DNA from: Candidatus Methylacidiphilales bacterium
Lineage (GTDB): Bacteria; Verrucomicrobiota; Verrucomicrobiia; Methylacidiphilales; JANWVL01
DNA length: 35,354 nucleotides
Direction of reading: 5' to 3'
Assembly (NCBI GenBank): GCA_025056655.1
Contig: JANWVL010000073.1
Coordinates: 1 to 35,354, forward strand
How positions within the stretch are numbered: position 1 is the stretch's first letter; every line of letters begins with the position of its first letter. The notes under the pieces were generated by a model, which worked only from the letters and a program-made list of their open reading frames with translations, searched no databases and was not told the DNA's origin. Of the stretch, positions 28,792 through 35,354 are shown piece after piece. A program made the translations under genes and the position numbers.

Positions 28792-29478
28792 TCAGCCGTT
28801 ATGATTCTCAATCCAGCTCCAAAAAGTTTTCGTATCTCCTAGATCAGGAAAAACAACACTCGGAGAATACCGCTCCAACGTCTTCACATCATAAGCCCCA
28901 GTCGCCACAGCCACAGTTTGCGCGCCAATCACCTTCCCGCACTCGATGTCGTGTGGCGTATCCCCTATCACATACACTTTCTCAGGTTCAATCGAATGCC
29001 CCGCAACCTCTGCCGCTCGCTCCAACGCAATAGGCCCCAGTTCATTTCTCAAAACACTATCATCCGCAAACGCCCCAAAAGAAAAAAAATGCCACACCTT
29101 ATAAAAGGTCAGTTTTAACTCCGCCCCTCGACGCATGTTTCCAGTCAATAACCCCTGTATAAATCCCGGATGATCATGCGCCTGCTGCAAAATATCCACC
29201 ACCCCCCGATGCGTCTTACCCGGGCTCTTAGGAAGCTCACTCTCCAAATGCCTCAGATAACTTTCAATAAAACAATGCAAATGCTCCGGCGTCGGCTCCA
29301 CTCCATAGTATTCAAACAACTGATAACCAATAAACCGATCCGTTCGCCCCCTATAATCAATATGCTCCAAAGACGATCGGATCCCAAAAACTTCCTCCAT
29401 CGCATAGTTAATCGCCCGCTCCCCAGCTTGCCCAGAACAAATCAACGTCCCATCAATATCCCAAAGCAAAACTTTCAT
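28792..29478 (-). CDS. HAD-family hydrolase (phosphoglycolate-phosphatase-like)
   Basis: The 228-residue protein shows the HAD motifs: DIDGTL near the N-terminus (nucleophile Asp), LLTGN in the middle, and GDTPHDIECGKVIGAQTVAV near the end. The long cap between the first two motifs resembles Gph/PGP-type phosphatases. The frame is open further upstream, but ATG 29478 (MKVLLWDIDGT) fits the family and begins five bases after the stop of the preceding gene. The substrate cannot be told from sequence. Confidence 0.88.
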   Translation of the reverse strand: MKVLLWDIDGTLICSGQAGERAINYAMEEVFGIRSSLEHIDYRGRTDRFIGYQLFEYYGVEPTPEHLHCFIESYLRHLESELPKSPGKTHRGVVDILQQAHDHPGFIQGLLTGNMRRGAELKLTFYKVWHFFSFGAFADDSVLRNELGPIALERAAEVAGHSIEPEKVYVIGDTPHDIECGKVIGAQTVAVATGAYDVKTLERYSPSVVFPDLGDTKTFWSWIENHNG

Positions 29479-29483
29479 CACGC

Positions 29484-30290
29484 TCAATCCAAGCGATACG
29501 TCAGACAACGATTGCGCCAACCCGGCAACCATCGCATTTCATTGCGCCCCGGCGGCGCATTCAAAGCGCGTCGTGTCAATATTGCAATCGCCACATCCGA
29601 AAACTCTCGTAACGCCGCAGCCCCACGCTCCGTGCCACGCATATGTTTGAGAACCTGCATCAATCCCCAACGATGGCCATTATACTCCTCTTGTGGCTTC
29701 AACCCTTCCCCCTTGAAATTCACATAATCCATCAATGCATAAATACCATGCGGATGCGAAGCCACGCGGTTAAATTGAAAACGCACCCGCTCACGCGTCA
29801 CAGGATCTTCAATATTCCGAAGCATATTCGGCAGTGAATTCTCAAGCCGCCTCGCCATATAGCGAGCCTGATATGGAATAGTGCGAACGAGAAACTCCCT
29901 CAACTCACGCATCCGCGGTGAATCCAAATCCCGCATAAACGCCGCGCGATTTGGCCACGGACATCTCGCCGTCGAATGCAGCCACGAAGGCTTGGAAATC
30001 CCCAACTCCTCAAAGTATTTCATCAAAAGCGGAAAACTTTCGTAATACCGAATCTTCTGCCCCTTCGGATACCAAATAAAATGCCCAATCCCCAGCGAAG
30101 CAAACTCCTCACCCTCATTCCACGAAGTCAATCCCTCCACCGTTCCTTTGCACTCATTTTTCCAAATTTTCTTCCCAATGTATAGAGCATCACGATCCGA
30201 AAGAACAATCCCTTGCGCATAACCCAAAACACAGCCAAAAAACCCTATCACAAACCCCACAACCAAAACACCGACCTTGCACTCCCTCAT
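29484..30290 (-). CDS. Conserved exported protein, function unknown
   Basis: The 268-residue protein begins with a signal peptide (hydrophobic run VGVLVVGFVIGFFGCVLGYA). The mature part starts with K-K-I-W-K-N-E-C-x-G-T-x-E-G, then LTSWNEGEEFASLGIGHFIW and a C-P-W-P-N-R segment. The spacing Glu ... G-I-G-H loosely resembles the active-site region of lysozyme-like muramidases, but this is only a resemblance. Later parts are helical and basic (RYMARRLENSLPNMLRNIED). TGGAAGG precedes the ATG at 30290. It is in line with the HAD and ABC genes. Confidence 0.75.
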   Translation of the reverse strand: MRECKVGVLVVGFVIGFFGCVLGYAQGIVLSDRDALYIGKKIWKNECKGTVEGLTSWNEGEEFASLGIGHFIWYPKGQKIRYYESFPLLMKYFEELGISKPSWLHSTARCPWPNRAAFMRDLDSPRMRELREFLVRTIPYQARYMARRLENSLPNMLRNIEDPVTRERVRFQFNRVASHPHGIYALMDYVNFKGEGLKPQEEYNGHRWGLMQVLKHMRGTERGAAALREFSDVAIAILTRRALNAPPGRNEMRWLPGWRNRCLTYRLD

Positions 30291-30334
30291 GCCTTCCAGG
30301 CTAGAACAAAGAATTCAATTAAGCAACCCATCCA

Positions 30335-31174
30335 CTATTTCTTCGAATTTATCTGCCTCGCATAATTAACCAGCGTCCCCAACGGCTCGCAATGAATTTT
30401 TATCAAGTCCCCCTCCCTCATTGAATACCAGTCGGGAGGAACAATGCCCGTGCCCGTCAATAACACCGCACCATGCGGAAAATCCTGAAAACGATACAAC
30501 CAACTCACAAGCTCATCCCATGACCTCCTCAATTGCCCCAACGACACCGCCCCTTGAAAAATCCGCTCTCCAGCGCGCTCAATCTCCATCTCGATCGTCC
30601 AATTCCGCCAATCGGGAGGATTATCAAAAATAAGCATCCTCGGACCAAAACAAGCAGAATGCTCATAAATCTTCACCTGAGACAAATAAAGCGGATTACT
30701 CGCCTCAATATCCCGCGCCGTCGCATCGTTGCCCAACGTCAACCCTATCACCTTCCCTTGCGGCGAAATCACAAGCGTCAATTCCGGCTCAGGCACACTC
30801 CACGAAGAATCAGCCCGAAACCCCACATAATCACGATGCCCACCTGCTTTCCAAGCTAGCCCTTTGAAAAAAAGATGCGGACGCTCAGCGACATATACCT
30901 TATCATAAAGACTAGCTGATCCCTGAGATTCACTCACTCGCGCAGCTTGACTCCGCGCATACGTCACCCCAGCACCCCAGATCTCTTGCTCAAGCAATGG
31001 CGCCGCAAGCGCCGCATCATCAGACAAAAACCGCTCAGCTCCTCGAACCCCCACAAGTTCCCCAACCGATACCCGGCCTTCCAAATATGCCCTCACGCAC
31101 TCTTCAGAGATCTCCGATAACTTCCCTTCTACTCCTAACAGCCACTCCACACCACATTTCACCAAATACACCAT
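30335..31174 (-). CDS. Fumarylacetoacetate hydrolase family protein (2-keto-3-deoxy acid dehydratase-like)
   Basis: The 279-residue enzyme has the FAH fold signatures: WGAGVTYARSQAARVSES, RPHLFFKG, the metal-binding segment SWSVPEPELTLVIS with its two glutamates, GLTLGNDATARDIEASNPLY, and TGTGIVPPDW. The overall pattern resembles 2-dehydro-3-deoxy-D-arabinonate dehydratases more than true fumarylacetoacetases, so a role in sugar-acid breakdown is likely. GGAG lies six bases before the ATG at 31174. No sugar-acid pathway gene is adjacent. It is upstream of, and in line with, the exported protein gene. Confidence 0.85.
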   Translation of the reverse strand: MVYLVKCGVEWLLGVEGKLSEISEECVRAYLEGRVSVGELVGVRGAERFLSDDAALAAPLLEQEIWGAGVTYARSQAARVSESQGSASLYDKVYVAERPHLFFKGLAWKAGGHRDYVGFRADSSWSVPEPELTLVISPQGKVIGLTLGNDATARDIEASNPLYLSQVKIYEHSACFGPRMLIFDNPPDWRNWTIEMEIERAGERIFQGAVSLGQLRRSWDELVSWLYRFQDFPHGAVLLTGTGIVPPDWYSMREGDLIKIHCEPLGTLVNYARQINSKK

Positions 31175-31275
31175 AGATGCTCCCTAATTGCCCGACCTAT
31201 CCCATCAAATCGAGATCAAAATTATATTGCCCTCTGTGATGACTCCACCAGTCTATCCAACCAAAATATCTCCTG

Positions 31276-32697
31276 ATGCCATCGCTCGAGACCCTAATCC
31301 GTTCTAAGCCATTGCTCACCTACTTCTTCCTCTGGCTCCTATTTCTCTACCTCGGACACTTCCATGAGCCGTGGCGAGACGAAGCCCAAGCCTACATGCT
31401 AGCAGCCGACTCAGCGTCACTCTCAGAAATGCTCCATAACCTGCGCTACGAGGGGCACCCCCCCCTATGGCACCTCCTACTAAGGCTCATCTCAAAAAGC
31501 GGCTTGAGCGGTCCCGACGCCCTCTGGATCACCCAAGCCACCATCGCCGCCGGCACAGCCACCCTGTGGCTGATCCTCTGCCCGCTAAACTTTCCCTTGC
31601 GCCTACTAAGCCTATTTTCCTACTTCTTCTTATACGAATACGGAATCATCGCGCGCACCTATTCCCTGGCCTGTTTATTATGGATGATCGCGCTCCTCGC
31701 GCCTCCACGCCCATTAAGGGTCGCAGCAGCTCTTCTTGTCGCTTTCACCAGCCTCTACGGATGGGTCCTGACCCTAATCTACTGGCTAAATCTTGAGCTG
31801 CAGCGCGAGGGCTGCCTGCGCACCCGATTAATCTTTGCCTCCAACCTCGCTCTTGCCGCTTGGCTCACAATCCCCTCTCCGCAACAAGATTTTTTTCATC
31901 CCACTTATTTAAGCCAGCTTCCCCGATGGAGCGATCTCACCACCGCCATCACTCGCTTCTTCTCAACATTAGCCCCGATCACCTTCCGCTGGCCTTACTT
32001 CTGGGAAAATCATCCCCACACGCAGATCCCCAATCTTCTCTTCACCCTCCTCTTTCTAATCATCCTCACCATCTTGCTTCGAAAAAGCTCGCGAAACACA
32101 AAAATCCTCCTCCTAACAAGCCTCTCGATCTTTTTAACCATCAGTCTTTGTATCTACTCCGGCGGCTATCGCCACAACGGACATTGGTTCCTTATAATCC
32201 TAGCGTTGATGAGTCGGGACCGCGATTGGCTAAGGGATAATTTAAGACGGTGGACTCTCGTCACCATCATGGTTCTAAGCATGCTAGGCGGCGTCAGACA
32301 CCTGATTAAGGACATCCGACATCCCTTCAGCGCCGCACCCCTAGCCGCAGAAATCATAAGAGAAGAGCTTAAAAAAAATCCGAGCCTCCAACTCGTCGGC
32401 GGAATCGACTACACCGTCTCTTCCATCGCCTACCAGCTCGGACGCCCCATCTACTACCTCAACCGCGGAGAATTCGGCACCTTTGTCAAATGGGACCGCC
32501 ATCGAAAACGATCCCCCAAAGACATCCATCAAGACCTTCAAAACTGGATAACAAAAAGGAACGCTCTCTTCGTTTTCGACACCCAATTCGCACAACCTTT
32601 CACCCCACTTCTCAACTCCTGCTGCATCCACATAGCAACTTTCCACGCCGCCTTTGTCCTCGATGAAAGTTACGAAATATGGACCCTGAAAAATTGA
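31276..32697 (+). CDS. GT-C type membrane glycosyltransferase (dolichyl-phosphate-mannosyltransferase-like)
   Basis: The 473-residue protein has about nine to eleven hydrophobic segments and a GT-C catalytic loop after the first helix: HEPWRDEAQAYMLA with D35-E36, followed by EGHPPLWH at residues 59-66. Such enzymes use lipid-linked sugars on the outer face of the membrane to modify lipids, glycans or proteins. The C-terminal about 130 residues are soluble. It is the first plus-strand gene of a surface-polysaccharide cluster and overlaps the next gene by 19 bases. Confidence 0.82.
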   Translation: MPSLETLIRSKPLLTYFFLWLLFLYLGHFHEPWRDEAQAYMLAADSASLSEMLHNLRYEGHPPLWHLLLRLISKSGLSGPDALWITQATIAAGTATLWLILCPLNFPLRLLSLFSYFFLYEYGIIARTYSLACLLWMIALLAPPRPLRVAAALLVAFTSLYGWVLTLIYWLNLELQREGCLRTRLIFASNLALAAWLTIPSPQQDFFHPTYLSQLPRWSDLTTAITRFFSTLAPITFRWPYFWENHPHTQIPNLLFTLLFLIILTILLRKSSRNTKILLLTSLSIFLTISLCIYSGGYRHNGHWFLIILALMSRDRDWLRDNLRRWTLVTIMVLSMLGGVRHLIKDIRHPFSAAPLAAEIIREELKKNPSLQLVGGIDYTVSSIAYQLGRPIYYLNRGEFGTFVKWDRHRKRSPKDIHQDLQNWITKRNALFVFDTQFAQPFTPLLNSCCIHIATFHAAFVLDESYEIWTLKN

Positions 32698-33701
32698 CCA
32701 TCAACTCAGTAACAACCCCTGTCCTGACAGTCGCCATTCCAACCTTTAACAGGACACAAGCATTGATCACACAAATCAAAAGACTCTTGCCTCAACTCAA
32801 CGACCCGCGCGTTTATTTGCTTGTCTTAAATAACGCCGGTGACCCCAACCTCCTCAACACAATTAGACCTCTCGTCGAGCCTATTCAGGGACGATTTTAT
32901 TATCATTCAAATGTAGCCAACATCGGAATGTGTGCAAATATTCTCCGAACGCTTGAACTTGCTCAAACCTCATGGATCTGGTGGCTAGGCGATGACGATC
33001 CCATCCTCGCTGATGCTATCAAAACAGCTTTCCAAGCTATAGCGGAAGCCGATGAACACACACTGATGATTCAATCCGGCTGCAATCATCCTGAAATAAA
33101 CATCCATCGCCCCCAAAAAATCTCCTCCCTAAGCTCACTATCTAAGCTCTGTGAAAATTCGTGGATCATCAGCAACTTTCTGCACTTGTCCTCTACTATC
33201 GTAAACCGCCCCTTAGCTTTGAAGTATCTCAATGTCGGCTATCATACAGTTTACAGCCTAGGCCCGCACGTTGCGATGAAGTTCGTAGGGGTTCGTGATG
33301 GACTCAACATCCTTCTCTATCCCCAACAAATGTTCGAATCCGGTGGATACGACCCGCAGAGCTGGAGCCGATGGAAACTACTATTCGGAATGACCTCACT
33401 AATTGAGCTAGAGGGAGTCGAACAGGAACTCTATCAATCTCTGCGTAGCGTCTATAGAGCGTGGCTCGGACGTCCACTGTTGATAAGAATGCTTGCCACG
33501 ATTCTTAGAGGCACCGATCGACCGAGCATTTACTGGCGGTCCTATTGTTTGAGAATAGCAAGTGTTTCGGGATTTCGGAGAGGCCTTTTATTTTGCTCAC
33601 TTGCCTTATTCATTTGTCCTTTACTGAAGTGTGATTGGATTTGTTCACTCCTTAAAAAAATCTTAGGCAGCCGAAAAGAACTAAGCAGTGCGAGCTATTA
33701 A
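32679..33701 (+). CDS. Family 2 glycosyltransferase
   Basis: The 340-residue protein starts with a GT-A fold: TVAIPTFNRTQALITQIKRL, a nucleotide-binding strand VLNNAGD, then SWIWWLGDDDP, where D105-D107 is the DxD metal motif. The C-terminal about 45 residues include a hydrophobic stretch (GLLFCSLALFICPLL), suggesting membrane association. It would transfer a sugar from a nucleotide donor to a growing surface glycan. The ATG at 32679 lies inside the end of the preceding gene, so the two are translationally linked. Confidence 0.85.
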   Translation: MDPEKLTINSVTTPVLTVAIPTFNRTQALITQIKRLLPQLNDPRVYLLVLNNAGDPNLLNTIRPLVEPIQGRFYYHSNVANIGMCANILRTLELAQTSWIWWLGDDDPILADAIKTAFQAIAEADEHTLMIQSGCNHPEINIHRPQKISSLSSLSKLCENSWIISNFLHLSSTIVNRPLALKYLNVGYHTVYSLGPHVAMKFVGVRDGLNILLYPQQMFESGGYDPQSWSRWKLLFGMTSLIELEGVEQELYQSLRSVYRAWLGRPLLIRMLATILRGTDRPSIYWRSYCLRIASVSGFRRGLLFCSLALFICPLLKCDWICSLLKKILGSRKELSSASY

Positions 33702-33724
33702 GCACTTTAACTTTCCGAGTTGGA

Positions 33725-35065
33725 ATGAAAAGTCTACTTAAAAAAATCGGAGTGGATCGCGCTATCCTCTTCAGTGCCGGCAGTAAATTTTGGTCCCTAT
33801 TCATCGGTCCAATTTCTCTTCTCCTGATTGCTACAGTTCTGAGCCCGACAGAGCAGGGATACTATTATACCTTCTGGAGCTTGATAGCAGCCCAAGTTTT
33901 TTTTGAGTTAGGAATTGGGAATGTCCTACTGCTCTATGCAGGCCATGAAAAAGCCAAACTACAATGGGAACCCACTGGAACACTAACTGGTGACCCCGCC
34001 GCACTCTCTCGTCTAGCTTCGCTTTTTCGCAAAGCCGCGCGTTTTTATTTCTCAATACTCCCTTTTGCATTCACAGTCATCACCCTCTTAGGATGGACAC
34101 TCTTCTCAAACGATAACTCAGGAGTCTCCTGGAAATTGCCCTGGATTCTTCTAGTCATTACCACACTAGGACTTTTTATACTCAATCTCTTGCTCAACCT
34201 GATCGAAGGGTGCGGCAAAGTAGAGGAAATAGCTCAAGCCCGTTTTTTTTCAACTATCAGCATGACCCTCGCCATGTGGACCACCCTGATATCAGGCGGG
34301 AAACTCTATGCCGCTGCTTTGGCAAACTTAGCCTCACTTGGTTATCTCACGCTATGGCTGTTATATCGTTATAGTCGCTTCTTGAAACAAATCTTTTTCG
34401 AAGTTGTGATTCACGAATCACTCAAATGGATGAAAGAAATTTGGCCAATGCAATGGCGAAGTGCACTCAGCTTCATTAACGGATATTTAATGTTCCAACT
34501 TCTAAATCCGATTGTCTTCCATTTCGATTCACCATCAGCCGCAGGAAGATTGGGAATGAGTTCAAATTTATTAGCTGCTGTATCGAGCGTTAGCCTTGCT
34601 TGGATTTACACCAAAAGCCCACAAATGTGTGAATTTGTCGCTCAACGAAAATGGAAGCCGCTTGACAGGCTCTTTATACGTTCTTTGACACAGTCAACCT
34701 TAGTCCTCTTATTCCTCAATTTCATCGTCCTTCTTGCACTAGTCATCCTACAACAAATCTATCCTCGACTCGCTTCTCGATTTTTAGAGCCTCATCACTT
34801 CTCCAACCTCATCCTAGCAAGTCTAGCCAATCATTTTCTAATATCTTACGCCACCTATTTACGCGCCCATAAACAAGAACCTCTCGTCAGTCTTACTCTC
34901 TTAGGAGCCATATTGATTCCTATAACGTCAGTGTTCATGATCCAGCAGCACGACTTATCCGCAATGTTACAGGCATACGCTGCAAACTGCTGGTTGCTGG
35001 GACCTGTCTTGGGCACCTGGATCTTTTTAAGAAAAAGGAAGCAATGGCATCGCGCAGAAAGTTAA
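33725..35065 (+). CDS. Polysaccharide flippase-like membrane protein (Wzx/MATE superfamily)
   Basis: The 446-residue protein has about twelve hydrophobic segments, the first after a short basic N-terminus (KSLLKKIGVDRAILFSAGSK). SPTEQGYYYTFWSL and FELGIGNVLLLYA correspond to the first helices of Wzx-type oligosaccharide-lipid flippases. Its place between glycosyltransferase genes fits export of lipid-linked glycan units. It starts 23 bases after the GT2 gene. Confidence 0.85.
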   Translation: MKSLLKKIGVDRAILFSAGSKFWSLFIGPISLLLIATVLSPTEQGYYYTFWSLIAAQVFFELGIGNVLLLYAGHEKAKLQWEPTGTLTGDPAALSRLASLFRKAARFYFSILPFAFTVITLLGWTLFSNDNSGVSWKLPWILLVITTLGLFILNLLLNLIEGCGKVEEIAQARFFSTISMTLAMWTTLISGGKLYAAALANLASLGYLTLWLLYRYSRFLKQIFFEVVIHESLKWMKEIWPMQWRSALSFINGYLMFQLLNPIVFHFDSPSAAGRLGMSSNLLAAVSSVSLAWIYTKSPQMCEFVAQRKWKPLDRLFIRSLTQSTLVLLFLNFIVLLALVILQQIYPRLASRFLEPHHFSNLILASLANHFLISYATYLRAHKQEPLVSLTLLGAILIPITSVFMIQQHDLSAMLQAYAANCWLLGPVLGTWIFLRKRKQWHRAES

Positions 35066-35069
35066 AATC

Positions 35070-35354
35070 ATGAACTCCCCCTCCCCCATCCGTGCCCTCT
35101 TCGCGGGGATGAATAGTTGGCATCTCAATCATACAGCACGTGAATTCGAAAAAGAGGGAGCCCTCGTCGCCTATTGGATGGGCAACAAAAGACCTCCTGG
35201 TGTCCCTCGAGATAAATACAAACGAATCTGGCCTTACCACTTGATTCATAAACCATTCATTCATCTCCCATTCCTCACCAATTATCCTCCCATACGATTC
35301 CTACTCGATGACATCGAGGAACGCATCCGCTGGAATATCCTCCCCCTCTATGAA
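35070..35354 (+). CDS. Partial protein, probably a glycosyltransferase, cut by the window end
   Basis: An ATG at 35070, four bases after the flippase stop, opens a frame that stays open for 95 codons to the window edge. It begins IRALFAGMNSWHLNHTAREF, followed by EKEGALVAYWMGNK, resembling the N-terminal acceptor domain of GT-B (family 1/4) glycosyltransferases. The context in a glycan cluster supports this. The catalytic part is not in the window. Confidence 0.6.
   Translation, partial: MNSPSPIRALFAGMNSWHLNHTAREFEKEGALVAYWMGNKRPPGVPRDKYKRIWPYHLIHKPFIHLPFLTNYPPIRFLLDDIEERIRWNILPLYE

Noticed and set aside
28779-28811. N-terminal extension of the ABC ATPase from a TTG start
   Set aside because: It would overlap the HAD gene, while ATG 28778 has a purine-rich ribosome binding site and fits the family.

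Overview
The window looks like a chromosomal segment of a Gram-negative, aerobically respiring bacterium. The gene set (alternative complex III, a giant secreted SBBP/Ig-like protein, an exported-protein/HAD/ABC cluster) and the protein sequences fit the Verrucomicrobiota or a related PVC lineage best. No rRNA or other marker gene is present, so this placement is an inference. Many starts lack a clear Shine-Dalgarno sequence. TGA, TAG and TAA are all used as stops, so the genetic code is standard.

Left part (1-7639), metabolism. A partial unknown gene is followed by a trpD-family gene, then argH-upp on the minus strand, then the methyl-cycle pair metK-ahcY on the minus strand. Divergent from metK is an ArsR-type HTH protein fused to a SAM-methyltransferase-like domain. 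The shared 114-bp spacer holds a palindrome placed exactly between the -35 and -10 of the regulator's candidate promoter. This has the layout of a SahR-like SAM/SAH-sensing control module. The argH/ahcY spacer is repeat-rich: three 22-bp units carrying AGACGTCT-type cores, a hairpin and two 20-bp units.

Middle (7640-15342), one giant gene of about 7.5 kb. It encodes a signal peptide, a seven-blade SBBP propeller, a stalk of He_PIG/Fn3-like domains, Pro/Thr/Ser linkers and a second seven-blade SBBP propeller. The first propeller is broken by two in-frame stops and a one-base frameshift; the remaining 6.3 kb is open.

Respiratory operon (15658-27052). Eleven tightly packed plus-strand genes encode alternative complex III (actABCDEF), a small one-helix protein, the assembly factor CcoS and a cbb3-type oxidase (ccoN, ccoO and a monoheme CcoP-like subunit). 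Quinol oxidation by ACIII and oxygen reduction by the cbb3 enzyme are thus encoded as one unit, with several c-type haem carriers between them. These genes use strongly C-ending codons.

Right part (27080-35354). On the minus strand lie an FAH-family enzyme, an exported conserved protein, a HAD phosphatase and an ABC-2 transporter (ATPase plus permease). On the plus strand is the start of a surface-polysaccharide cluster: a GT-C membrane glycosyltransferase, a GT2 glycosyltransferase, a Wzx-like flippase and a truncated glycosyltransferase-like gene at the window edge.
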